Assembly: GCF_014596915.1 (NCBI RefSeq)
Contig: NZ_JACVWU010000014.1
Location: forward strand, 1-64,000
Length of the DNA stretch: 64,000 nucleotides
Reading direction: 5' to 3'
Source: Streptomyces sp. TRM68416
GTDB taxonomy: Bacteria; Actinomycetota; Actinomycetes; Streptomycetales; Streptomycetaceae
A program made the position numbers and the translations under genes. The notes beneath the pieces were generated by a model that was not told the origin of the DNA, made no database searches, and saw only the letters and a list, made by a program, of their open reading frames with translations. This document shows, piece by piece, positions 50,681 through 58,836 of the stretch. Positions within the stretch are counted from its first letter, which is position 1. Each line of letters starts with the position of its first letter.

Positions 50681-52871
50681 AGACGGAGGAACCGGCTTCG
50701 GCGCGTCCGGCGTTGAGGGCGTCCACCGCGCCGCGTACGTCGCCGAGCGTCGCGTAGTCCACCGCCACGAAGTTGACCGGCCTGCCGCGCAGCCGCTCGC
50801 ATTCGTGTACCCGTTCCAGTACCTCCTGGCGGGAGTTGACCGTGCCGGCGTACAGGCGGCGCCCGCCGCCCGCCGTGACGAAGTGGTTGAGCAGGAAAAG
50901 CCGCTTGTCCGTGCCGCCACGCTGGGGAGCGCAGGTCATCCGGTCGGGGCTGGGCACGGCGAACGGGGTTTCCATGCCGTACCGGTAGAAGTTGCGGTAC
51001 CACGGCGCCGGGCCGTCCGCCCGCTGCGCGAACACGACCAGGCGCCGATCGTCGTCGATCATGTCCCTCAGCGTCGGCCACGGACGGTCGGGGTCCGGAT
51101 CGGGCTCGTACAGCAGGTCGGTGAGACCGGCCTGTTCGAAGGCGTCGCTGGTGTCCTCGGGGCTGATGCCGTCCTGGATGACCAGGGTGACGATCTCCGT
51201 GGAGTGGGTGCGCAGCCAGCTACCGATCTGCCGCAGTGTGGGCACCAGTTCGAGGGCACCGGCACCGCAGACGGAGTGGCACAGCCACAGTCCCGGGCGG
51301 TGCGGATTGACCTGTTTCAGGGCCCCGGTGAGCTGGCGGCGCAGTTGCGGGGAGAAGTCGGAGGTGGCGAGGCGGTCCGCGATCTCCGAGGGCTGCTCCC
51401 AGTAGTGGGTGTCCAGGAGCAGCACCCGCACTCCGGCGTTCAACTGGCCGACGATATCGGGGTCCTGAAGGGGGCTGATGAACCGGTTCGCGGTCGTGGC
51501 CATCGCGTTGTGGGCCGCGAGCTGCGCCAACTCGTCGTAGCGCAGGTCGCACAGCCGGGAGCTGCCCTGGCAGACGCGGGGGGCGGGGCCGGTCAGCGCC
51601 GCCGGGGACAGCGTCGTACCGAGGAGCGCGACCGCCGAGACGCCGGCCGCGAGGGCGACGCCCTGGCGCGGGGCGAGGGAGACCCGCAGCACGGGCCGGG
51701 TCTGCCGGGCCCAGCCGACGGTGACCAGCAGCGCCCCGGCGGCCAGCAGGATCGCCGCGGCGAGCGTGGCGGTGGTCAGCAGCCGGTCGACGGCGGTGGC
51801 CTGGAGGTCGTCGACCAGCCGTGCCGCCGTCGGGGGCCAGGAGGACGGCGGGCGGTAGGGCGTGTCGCCGACCGCGACCCGGGCGACCGCCACCGCCAGC
51901 GCCAGTGGTACGGCGGCCGCCGCCAGGGTCCAGCCCAGCGGCATGAGGCGGCGGGACGTGGGCGGTGGGGAGGCGGACCACAGCAGCATCAGGGAGGTGA
52001 CCGCGAGCACCAGGGCGGTCGGCTCGACCGTCTCCTCGAACAGCCGGGTCACGGACCGCACCTGGTGGGCCTGGGCCCGTACGTCGTCGGAGGGGGCGAG
52101 CTCGGTGGTGATCACCCAGGTGCGTCCGCCGACGCCCCGCAGCAGCTCCGCGGCGGCCGCCTGCACACGGTCGGAGACGGCCGCCGGGGCGACGGCGGCC
52201 AGGGCCGAGCCGATGTCCCCGTCGCTCAGGGCCGCCTCGACCTCGGGCCGCAGCCCGGCGCGTTCCGCCGCCGGCACCAGCCGCAGCAGCGCGTTCGTCG
52301 CGGCGACCGCCTGACGGGGGGAGAGCGCCAGCGACGGCAGCCCGTCGAAGGAGGTCTCGCCCGCCACCAACTGCTCCACCACCGTGGTCAGACTCTCCTC
52401 GAACCCCGCGAAGTCGGGCTCGGACCGCTGCTGCAGCGAGGCCACGGCGTCGGCGAAGTAGACCTGCCCGAGCCGGGCGATGTTCGCCACGACAGGCCCG
52501 AGGTCGACCGTGAGCCGGAGATGCTCGCGATCGCCCTCCAGATAGCGGACCAGCTCGGCGATCTGCTGGTCGCCCATGGCCCGCAGAGTCTCCGGCGGGA
52601 TCACGAGCTTGACGTTGGCGGTGATCGCGGACTCCGGAACGGGCAGCCGGCCCAGCAGGTCGCTGACCACCGGGGCAGTGTGCGGACCGACCAGGACCTC
52701 GTCGTAGACCCTCTGGTAGGCCCGCTCCTCCTCCAGCACCTGGCCGTAGAAGCCCGGATCGAGCAGGGTGCTGCGCACGACGGCGGCCGCCGCCAGGACG
52801 GCCAGGCTCAGCACCGCGACGGCCCGGACCAGCAGCCGAGCCCATCGTGAGCGGCGCAGCAGTGCTTCCAT
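50658..52871 (-). CDS. Membrane-anchored protein with C-terminal PI-PLC-X-like phosphodiesterase domain
   Basis: This 737-aa protein has one N-terminal transmembrane helix (residues about 14-34) and a helical extracytoplasmic region to about 275. About four further helices lie at 290-440, and a C-terminal TIM-barrel of the PI-PLC/GDPD-like superfamily spans 465-720. In the barrel, AAHNAMATTANRF gives the first catalytic His with its metal-site Asn, and LCHSVCGAG fits the second His. LLDTHYWE provides an Asp. It likely cleaves a phosphodiester lipid or polymer on the outer face. The last residues (SSVSQVRFST) read across a decayed PCu(A)C gene, so the natural C-terminus may have been altered. 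The ATG at 52871 has GGGAGGG. Confidence 0.78.
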   Translation of the reverse strand: MEALLRRSRWARLLVRAVAVLSLAVLAAAAVVRSTLLDPGFYGQVLEEERAYQRVYDEVLVGPHTAPVVSDLLGRLPVPESAITANVKLVIPPETLRAMGDQQIAELVRYLEGDREHLRLTVDLGPVVANIARLGQVYFADAVASLQQRSEPDFAGFEESLTTVVEQLVAGETSFDGLPSLALSPRQAVAATNALLRLVPAAERAGLRPEVEAALSDGDIGSALAAVAPAAVSDRVQAAAAELLRGVGGRTWVITTELAPSDDVRAQAHQVRSVTRLFEETVEPTALVLAVTSLMLLWSASPPPTSRRLMPLGWTLAAAAVPLALAVAVARVAVGDTPYRPPSSWPPTAARLVDDLQATAVDRLLTTATLAAAILLAAGALLVTVGWARQTRPVLRVSLAPRQGVALAAGVSAVALLGTTLSPAALTGPAPRVCQGSSRLCDLRYDELAQLAAHNAMATTANRFISPLQDPDIVGQLNAGVRVLLLDTHYWEQPSEIADRLATSDFSPQLRRQLTGALKQVNPHRPGLWLCHSVCGAGALELVPTLRQIGSWLRTHSTEIVTLVIQDGISPEDTSDAFEQAGLTDLLYEPDPDPDRPWPTLRDMIDDDRRLVVFAQRADGPAPWYRNFYRYGMETPFAVPSPDRMTCAPQRGGTDKRLFLLNHFVTAGGGRRLYAGTVNSRQEVLERVHECERLRGRPVNFVAVDYATLGDVRGAVDALNAGRAEAGSSVSQVRFST

Positions 52872-53011
52872 GCCCTCCCGTTCTCGCGTTCCGGTTCCTT
52901 CGGGCACCGAGGTCAGGTGTCGGCGCCCGCCAGGAGGAGCGGCCCGGTGGGCGACGTCCGGCTCGTCCTCTCGGTGGAGTCGCACAGGCATGCACACCGG
53001 ACAGATGACTG

Positions 53012-53036
53012 TGTACCCGCCGGGCCCGCGGGTACA
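53012..53036. promoter_or_regulatory. Inverted repeat upstream of the PPC-domain gene
   Basis: TGTACCCGC (53012-53020) and GCGGGTACA (53028-53036) are exact inverted repeats with a 7-base spacer. They end 9 bases before the start codon, so a protein bound there or an RNA hairpin could occlude translation. Confidence 0.45.
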
Positions 53037-53045
53037 CGGCGGTGC

Positions 53046-53498
53046 ATGAAGTGGCAGCAGCTGGCAGACGGGCAGGGCGCCATGCATGTCGTCGTGCTCG
53101 AACCGGACGAGGAGCCCGTGCAGGTGCTGACGGCGTTCGCCCGCGACCACGGCATCCGCAGCGCGCAGATCACCGCCGTGGGGGCGTTCGCGGAGGCGGT
53201 GGTCGGGTGGTTCGACCGGGAGGCCCGGGACTACCGGCCCATCCCGGTGACGGAACAGTGCGAGGTGCTCTCGCTGGTGGGTGACATCGCCGAGGGCGAG
53301 GACGGGCCGGTACCGCACCTGCACGCCGTTCTGGGCCTGGCCGACGGCCGGACCCGGGGCGGACACCTGCTGCGGGGGCGGGTGTGGCCCACGCTGGAGG
53401 TCGTCGTGCGCGGCGGAGGGCCTCCGTTGGCCAAGGTCTACGACCCCGACGTCGGGCTCGCGCTGATCGAACCCAGGCATCGGGATCCGACCCCGTGA
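53046..53498 (+). CDS. PPC/DUF296 domain protein
   Basis: This 150-aa protein is a single PPC (plant and prokaryote conserved, PD1-like) domain. It contains ITAVGAFAEAVVGWFDREAR and the conserved segment PHLHAVLGLADGRTRGGHLL, whose HLH..GGH histidines form a metal site in trimeric homologues. DNA-binding or nucleotide-related roles have been suggested for the family; none is established here. No clear ribosome binding site precedes the ATG. Confidence 0.8.
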   Translation: MKWQQLADGQGAMHVVVLEPDEEPVQVLTAFARDHGIRSAQITAVGAFAEAVVGWFDREARDYRPIPVTEQCEVLSLVGDIAEGEDGPVPHLHAVLGLADGRTRGGHLLRGRVWPTLEVVVRGGGPPLAKVYDPDVGLALIEPRHRDPTP

Positions 53499-53764
53499 AG
53501 AACGCGGCCGGCCGCGGACGCTGAGCGGGCCCGGCAACCCGCCGACCACCACCGCCCCGTACGCCACGAACCCCCGCTGCCCCGCCGGCGCGATGTCTCC
53601 GACCGACAGGAGCCGTACGTCCACTCCAGGCCGACCCGGTCGCACGGCTGAGTCCGCCTCCACCAACTGCTCCGCGCGAACGGACGGAAGCCGACGGGCA
53701 CGCGGGAAGGGACGGTCACTCCTGCACCCCCCTTCCCTTCGAGGATGGGGAGTGCCAACCGTGA

Positions 53765-53965
53765 GGAGTCGAGATCACCCTCGTCGAGGCCGCCCAGACC
53801 CTGGCGGACGCAGCGGAACGGCTGGAAGGCCGCCCCGCCGCCATGCACCTGCGGATCCTCTCGACCATGGCGGAGATCTCCAGTGGGCGGAACTCCACCC
53901 TCGTCTGCCCTCTGCCGGTGGAGGTGCTCCGCCTCGTCGGCATGCTGCGGGCCCCGGACGCCGCA
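53765..53965 (+). pseudogene. 3' remnant of a slipin/SPFH (band 7) gene
   Basis: In one frame after a TGA at 53762 the sequence reads AAQTLADAAERLEGRPAAMH, LRILSTMAEISSGRNSTLVC and PLPVEVLRLV, which is the C-terminal end of slipin/stomatin proteins. The N-terminal membrane and SPFH parts are absent. Codons are Streptomyces-like, so decay looks recent. Confidence 0.6.
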
Positions 53966-54014
53966 GGGGACGGCGCGGCCTTCGCCGGCCCGCATGACCG
54001 GACAGGAGGTCACC

Positions 54015-54356
54015 ATGAGCTCTTTCGACGACGACGCGCGCGTCCTCGCGGAGATGGAGCGCTGTCTGCTGCGGGACGACCCTCGTCTGGTCCTGCTGAT
54101 GGACACCCTCAACGAGCAGTTCCCGGACACGACCCAGGACAGCGACCCTGCCGACGACGGCCCGGCGGCCGACGGCGAGGGCGGCGGGCACGACTGGCGC
54201 TGGAAGACGACCGTGGCGTTCCTCGCGGTACTGGCGGTGGCCCTGGTTCTCACCTTGCTCCTCAACAGGCCGCCTTCCACGGCCGGCGATTCGGGATCCC
54301 TGAACGACCGCGCCGCCGACGTGTCCTCGTCCGCTTCCGCGCCATGGATCCGGTGA
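54015..54356 (+). CDS. DUF3040-domain small membrane protein
   Basis: This 113-aa protein begins SSFDDDARVLAEMERCLLRD, the DUF3040 signature, and has one transmembrane helix at residues about 58-78 (TTVAFLAVLAVALVLTLLLN). CAGGAGGT precedes the ATG. DUF3040 proteins are frequent in actinobacteria and uncharacterised. It directly precedes the site-2 protease gene and could be its neighbour substrate or partner, though this is speculative. Confidence 0.8.
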   Translation: MSSFDDDARVLAEMERCLLRDDPRLVLLMDTLNEQFPDTTQDSDPADDGPAADGEGGGHDWRWKTTVAFLAVLAVALVLTLLLNRPPSTAGDSGSLNDRAADVSSSASAPWIR

Positions 54357-54403
54357 ACGGGCCGGCAGAGCAGCCCCTGACCGATCGCAGGGCGGTGTAC
54401 CAA

Positions 54404-54417
54404 GGGGCCACGGCCCC
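54404..54417. promoter_or_regulatory. GGGGCC-N2-GGCCCC palindrome upstream of the site-2 protease gene
   Basis: GGGGCCACGGCCCC is a perfect palindrome 62 bases before the start codon. It resembles the GGGCC-N4-GGCCC operator described for the DevR-like regulator OsdR in Streptomyces, and the surrounding stress genes (UspA, CBS proteins) fit such a regulon. GC-rich palindromes also occur by chance here. Confidence 0.35.
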
Positions 54418-54479
54418 GGGCGACAGGGAGATTGACCGGCCCGAGAGGGGTACCCCGTAGCCGCAAGGGAGGTGAGCCC

Positions 54480-55670
54480 ATGAACGCGACGTTCTCCCTG
54501 GGGCGCATCGTGGGCATCCGCGTCGGAGCGCACTGGAGTGTCCTGGCCGTCCTCCTGATCCTCACCGCCGGGCTGGCGGAGGGCCGCCTGCCCAGCGCCC
54601 ACAGCGGCCACAGCGTCTGGACCTACTGGGCCGTCGGACTGGCCACCGCCGCGGTCTTCCTCGCGTCCCTTCTGGCGCACGAGATCAGCCACGCCGTCGT
54701 GGCACGGCGTAACGGAGTGACGGTGGAAGGCATCACGCTCTGGCTGCTGGGCGGTGTCGCCCGGCTGCGCAGCGAGGCCCCGTCACCGGGCGCGGAACTG
54801 CGTATCGCGGGAGTGGGACCGCTGGTCAGCCTGGTTCTCGGGGTCCTGTTCGGCGCCGCCGCCGGCGTGCTGGGCGGACTTCGGGGCGCCGGTCTGGGCG
54901 TGGAGGCGCTGGCCTGGCTCGCCGGGATCAACATTCTGCTGGCCCTCTTCAACGCTCTGCCCGCCGCTCCCCTGGACGGCGGACGGCTGCTGCGCGCGGT
55001 GGTGTGGCACCGGACCGGCGACGCGCTCCGCGCGACCTTGACCGCGACGGCAGCCGGCCGCGTCCTGGGCTGGCTTCTCATCGGCGCCGGCCTGTACCTG
55101 CTGTTCCTGGGGGCCTCCTTCAGCGGGATCTGGCTGGCCGTCATCGGCTGGTTCCTCATCGCCACGGCGACCGTCGAGGGCGGTCAGGCCAGGATGCGAG
55201 AGCTGCTCTCCGGAGTGCCGGTACGTGACGTGATGACCCCGGATCCGCATGCGGTACCCGCGGGAGCGAGCATCGCCGGCTTCCTCGGAGACCCCGCACT
55301 GCGCTACCGGCATTCGGCCTTCCCCGTCCTCGGCGACGACGGTCGGCCGGTTGGCCTGATCACCGTGCACCGGGCCGGGCAGGTGCCGCCGGGCGACCGT
55401 GACACGACGGAGCTGGGCTCCGTGATGGTGCCCATCACGGAGCTGCCCACGGCCGGCCCGTCGGATCCGTTGGCCGGGCTGCTGCCCCGCCTCGAAGGCA
55501 GTCCCCTGCGCCGGGCCCTGGTGCTGTCCGACGACGGCGCTCTGGCCGGCATCGTCACCTCGTCCGACATCAGCCGCCTCACCACATGGCTCACGTCCAC
55601 TGCGGTCTGGCGCGGTTCGACCGCGTCCTGGCACGAAACCGCCGGGCGACGCACGGACGACCAGCGGTGA
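54480..55670 (+). CDS. Rip3-type site-2 intramembrane metalloprotease with C-terminal CBS domains
   Basis: This 396-aa multi-pass protein has the zinc protease motif H67-E68-I-S-H71 in a membrane helix and the second motif NALPAAPLDGGR with D166. Two CBS motifs follow at residues about 240-385 (VRDVMTPDPHAVPAGASIAG and VMVPITELPTAGPSDPLAGL) and may sense adenine nucleotides. Site-2 proteases cut membrane-bound anti-sigma factors or regulators. The ATG at 54480 follows AAGGGAGG. Confidence 0.87.
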   Translation: MNATFSLGRIVGIRVGAHWSVLAVLLILTAGLAEGRLPSAHSGHSVWTYWAVGLATAAVFLASLLAHEISHAVVARRNGVTVEGITLWLLGGVARLRSEAPSPGAELRIAGVGPLVSLVLGVLFGAAAGVLGGLRGAGLGVEALAWLAGINILLALFNALPAAPLDGGRLLRAVVWHRTGDALRATLTATAAGRVLGWLLIGAGLYLLFLGASFSGIWLAVIGWFLIATATVEGGQARMRELLSGVPVRDVMTPDPHAVPAGASIAGFLGDPALRYRHSAFPVLGDDGRPVGLITVHRAGQVPPGDRDTTELGSVMVPITELPTAGPSDPLAGLLPRLEGSPLRRALVLSDDGALAGIVTSSDISRLTTWLTSTAVWRGSTASWHETAGRRTDDQR

Positions 55671-56066
55671 CCACCGCCTCCCACGCGGCGAGGGGCACCC
55701 GCCACACCGCCCCTGCGGTCGCCACGCCCAAGGCGTCCGCCCCGCGACCGAGGACATCCCCGTACGGCACGCCGTACGATGCGCCTGCACATGCTGCACA
55801 TGCCTCACGCCCGGAACTCCAACGAGTGATTGAGCGGTGGCCGCTCGGCGTACTCCCACGGCCCGTCCGGATCAACGGTGAGGCGGCCGCCACGGCTCTG
55901 TCGTCGGCCGACGACAGGTCCGGACAGTGACGGCCGGGCGGGGGCCTGCTCGATGCGCCCGCCCATCGGCCCACCCCGCCGCCCCTGCCGTGACCACTCC
56001 GCGGCGATCCGGCACCGCGGGGCGCCTGTCTGCCGCGAGTGGAGGGGCGGTGGCCGCGCGGACGCC
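55671..56066. other. Gene-free stretch with a short inverted repeat
   Basis: About 395 bases between the convergent protease and dehydrogenase genes. CGTACGGC-AC-GCCGTACG (55761-55778) is an 8-bp inverted repeat that may serve as a terminator. A TGCACATGC duplication follows at about 55789-55803. No coding signal is evident. Confidence 0.45.
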
Positions 56067-57149
56067 TCAACGCAAGGGGAAGCGCGGGACTTCGTCGGTG
56101 TGGCCGATTTCGAGAACCGTCTTGACGTCGCCCGGCCGCGAAGCGAACCCCGAGGAGAAGTCGGTCAGCGGGACGCGGCGGGTGATGAGCTGCTCCAGCC
56201 ACACGTGGTCCGCCGCGGCCAGCGCGGCGGCGGCGCGCACATAGTGGGCACGGTTGGCGTTGACCGAGCCGACCACCACGGCGTTGTCCATGACCATGGT
56301 GCGGTTCAGATGGCCGGCGTCGACCTCCAGGGTGCGTCCGACGGGGGAGAGCCCGGTCAGACACAGCACGCCGTACGGTCCGATCTCCGCCATGGCACCG
56401 AGCGCGACCGCGGCGGCCCCCGTCGCCTCGATCACCACATCCGGCCGCACCTTGCGCATGACCTCGTCGATTCCGTCGCTGTGGTAGTGCCCGCCGAGCC
56501 GGCGGACGAGGGCGGGCTTGATGCCTTCCGTGACTCTGTCCAGGACGTGGACCTCCAGGCCGCGCTGGGCCCCGAGCAACGCCGCCAGCAGCCCGACGGG
56601 TCCCGCGCCGGTGACCAGCACCGCGCGGGGATCTGCCCAGGACCGTGCCTGCACGTGTTCGACCTGCTCCCATGCCTTGGCCGCCACGCTGGTGGGTTCG
56701 AGCAGGACACCGACGCCGGCCAGCGCGGGGTCCAGTCGTACGGCGAAGTCGGCCTCCACAGTCCACCGCGTGGCCGCGAAACCGTCGAGTTCCTTGATGC
56801 CTCGTTCGGTGTAGCGGCCGTTGCGGCACATGTCGAACCGGCCGTGGGCGCACGCGCCGCAAGGCACCGGGTCGGGGCGGCGGACCACGCCGACCACCAG
56901 GTCGCCCGGGCGGAAGCCGGTGTCGGCCGGACACCGGAGCACCTGGCCGAGGGACTCGTGGCCGATCACGAATCGGTCGCGGCCCTCCGGCGCGCTGCCG
57001 TGCCGCCCCTCGGCGATCTCCCGGTCCGTGCCGCACAGGCCCACCGCGACGCCCGCCACCAACAGCTCACCAGGATCCGGTTCGGGATCGGGCAGGGTTT
57101 CCAGGCGCAGCGAGTCCCGCTGTCCGGGTGCGATCGTCAATGCCTCCAT
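56067..57149 (-). CDS. Zinc-dependent alcohol/glucose 1-dehydrogenase-like MDR oxidoreductase
   Basis: This 360-aa medium-chain dehydrogenase has LCGTDREIAEGRHG with the catalytic zinc Cys, FVIGHESLGQV with the His-Glu pair, and a Rossmann motif VTGAGPVGLLAALLGA. The structural zinc loop is reduced (PCGACAHGRFDMCRNGRYTE retains three Cys). The C-terminal GFASRPGDVKTVLEIG resembles glucose dehydrogenases of the Sulfolobus type. The ATG at 57149 has a weak ribosome binding site. Confidence 0.83.
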   Translation of the reverse strand: MEALTIAPGQRDSLRLETLPDPEPDPGELLVAGVAVGLCGTDREIAEGRHGSAPEGRDRFVIGHESLGQVLRCPADTGFRPGDLVVGVVRRPDPVPCGACAHGRFDMCRNGRYTERGIKELDGFAATRWTVEADFAVRLDPALAGVGVLLEPTSVAAKAWEQVEHVQARSWADPRAVLVTGAGPVGLLAALLGAQRGLEVHVLDRVTEGIKPALVRRLGGHYHSDGIDEVMRKVRPDVVIEATGAAAVALGAMAEIGPYGVLCLTGLSPVGRTLEVDAGHLNRTMVMDNAVVVGSVNANRAHYVRAAAALAAADHVWLEQLITRRVPLTDFSSGFASRPGDVKTVLEIGHTDEVPRFPLR

Positions 57150-57339
57150 GACCGCGCTGGGTACCCCGTGCGTCCCGGAGGACACGTCCGGCGACCGCCG
57201 GGTTCGCGGACCTCGCCCGTCGGCGTCCACGGGGACCGGGTCGACCCTGGCGTGGTACACACCGGAGCCGTGCGGCAGGACGGCCGGCAGGGCCGGAAGA
57301 CGCCCCGTGCCCCGAGGCGGCGGTCGCCGTCGTCACCGG

Positions 57340-57789
57340 CTAGGACAACGGCTGTGGGGCGGTGACGACGACCGCGTAGCCGCCCACTCCGATCAGTTGG
57401 TCGCCGGGGATCTGCTCCTCGTCGGTCACGAGGTGACTGATGCGCCCTGACAGCTCGTCGAACTCGACGTCGGTCACCGTGCCCTTGTCGAGACCCGTGT
57501 CGGTCAGTACGGCCTTCCCGATGGGGTCGTGGGCGGGGTGCGCCGCGTCGTCGGGGCCGATGGCCTTCTCGTCGCGGATGCGGTCGGCCTCCTCCACGAC
57601 GACGGCGTCCGGGCCGAACGACCGGACGTCGTTCCAGTCCAGGGCGTGGTGTCCGCGGCCCTTGGTGTTCAGGCGCAGTCCGGCGATACGCGCCGGTGAC
57701 GGCGCGACGGTGCACGCGCTCACCGTCCCGACCGTCTCGGCCGTCGCGAGGTCCATGACGGCCCTGCCCCGGGCCTGGGTGAACAGCAT
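57340..57789 (-). CDS. PRC-barrel domain protein
   Basis: This 149-aa protein contains two PRC-barrel-like halves (ARGRAVMDLATAETVGTVSA and TDTGLDKGTVTDVEFDELSG). It begins one base after the stop of the next PRC-barrel gene, with AGGAGGG upstream, so the 48-aa membrane peptide, the 190-aa PRC-barrel protein and this one form an operon. Confidence 0.83.
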   Translation of the reverse strand: MLFTQARGRAVMDLATAETVGTVSACTVAPSPARIAGLRLNTKGRGHHALDWNDVRSFGPDAVVVEEADRIRDEKAIGPDDAAHPAHDPIGKAVLTDTGLDKGTVTDVEFDELSGRISHLVTDEEQIPGDQLIGVGGYAVVVTAPQPLS

Positions 57790-57790
57790 C

Positions 57791-58363
57791 TCACTCACCC
57801 TCCTGCCGGTCGGCGCGGAGACGGTCGCGCAGACTCTCCACGGCGGCACCGAACCCTCCCAGGTCACCCGCGCTGCACTGCGCGGTGGCGTCCGGAACGA
57901 GCACTCGCTCGCCGGAGACGGTGACCGGGCCGGTCACCGGCACCAGGATGCGGCGGTGCTCGGCGGTCTCGATCTCGTAGCCCGCCACCACCGGGGCCTT
58001 GCCCATCGCGACGACGGCGTCGGTGACGGTGCCCAGCCGGGTGCCTCCACGGGTCATGACGGACAGGCCGAGCACCTTGCCACCGCCCGGTTCCTTCGCG
58101 GCCGACCGGGCGGCCGTGTCGTTCTCCTCCAGCGTGCTCTCGCTGCGCACCATGACCGCGTCCGTCCCCAGCGCGTGGACCTTCTCCCACAGCAGGGCCC
58201 GATGGAGAGGTCCGGCCAGCAGTCCTCGGCCCGCGAGAGTGAAGCATCGGATGCTTCCCGTCGCAGGGTCGAAGACGAGGTCCTTCACCTGCCCCAGGTC
58301 TTCCCCGGACAAGGTGACCACCGGCTTCTTCGCGAGCGCGCCGGCGCGCATGTAGACCGTCAC
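57791..58363 (-). CDS. Double PRC-barrel domain protein
   Basis: This 190-aa protein has PRC-barrel units at residues about 5-75 (KKPVVTLSGEDLGQVKDLVF) and 98-165 (KVLGLSVMTRGGTRLGTVTD). The GTG at 58363 overlaps the stop of the small membrane peptide gene (GTGA). An internal ATG four codons later is possible. Confidence 0.83.
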   Translation of the reverse strand: MTVYMRAGALAKKPVVTLSGEDLGQVKDLVFDPATGSIRCFTLAGRGLLAGPLHRALLWEKVHALGTDAVMVRSESTLEENDTAARSAAKEPGGGKVLGLSVMTRGGTRLGTVTDAVVAMGKAPVVAGYEIETAEHRRILVPVTGPVTVSGERVLVPDATAQCSAGDLGGFGAAVESLRDRLRADRQEGE

Positions 58364-58506
58364 GGCTTCCCGCCTCCTTCCTGCCGCGGGCGGCGGCCCT
58401 CGGCGATGACACTGCCGGAGCGGCGCCGCGCCTGAAGCGACACGAGCACAGCGGCCGCGGCCAGGAGGATCGCGAGAGCGATGATGAGCCAGGTCCACCA
58501 TTCCAT
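58360..58506 (-). CDS. 48-aa single-span membrane peptide
   Basis: The frame begins MEWWTWLIIALAILLAAAAV, one hydrophobic helix after an aromatic start, followed by a basic tail (LQARRRSGSVIAEGRRPRQE). Its TGA overlaps the GTG of the double PRC-barrel gene. AAGGGG lies 7 bases upstream. Length, coupling and amphipathic design support a real gene, perhaps a membrane anchor for the PRC-barrel proteins. No family recognised. Confidence 0.65.
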   Translation of the reverse strand: MEWWTWLIIALAILLAAAAVLVSLQARRRSGSVIAEGRRPRQEGGGKP

Positions 58507-58836
58507 CGGTGTGCCCCTTCGCTCGACGGGTTTGCTGCTCGGACGGTGTGACGTCAGGGGCCGAAGCGAGCCGTACTGCCGTTCCCCTCACGCCGGCGGG
58601 CGCCGTGACCCCCGGAGGCGCCACGATCGGTTCCCGTGGCCGGACCGTCTGCACCCGGCCACCCGTTCTCCTCCCGGAGTTCCCTGCTCCCTCGGCGGCA
58701 TGCCTGTTCGGGCCTGCGAATGGCGTACGGCGTCGGCTCGCCGCACGCGCCAACGGGCAGCGCGCGGCGAGGCCCCGACGGCCGACCGACGCACCTGCCT
58801 GTCCGTCCCCCGGACGGGCATCCCGCCCGGGGTTCC
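58507..58836. other. Gene-free stretch upstream of the PRC-barrel operon
   Basis: About 330 bases between the UspA stop and the membrane peptide start. It should contain the leftward promoter of the PRC-barrel operon, but I could not identify a convincing -10/-35 pair or operator. Confidence 0.4.

Noticed and set aside
53438..53610. Minus-strand frame with VDVRLLSVGDIAPAGQRG
   Set aside because: It looked briefly like a domain start but has no start signal, no family match that I can defend, and it overlaps the 3' end of the PPC gene.
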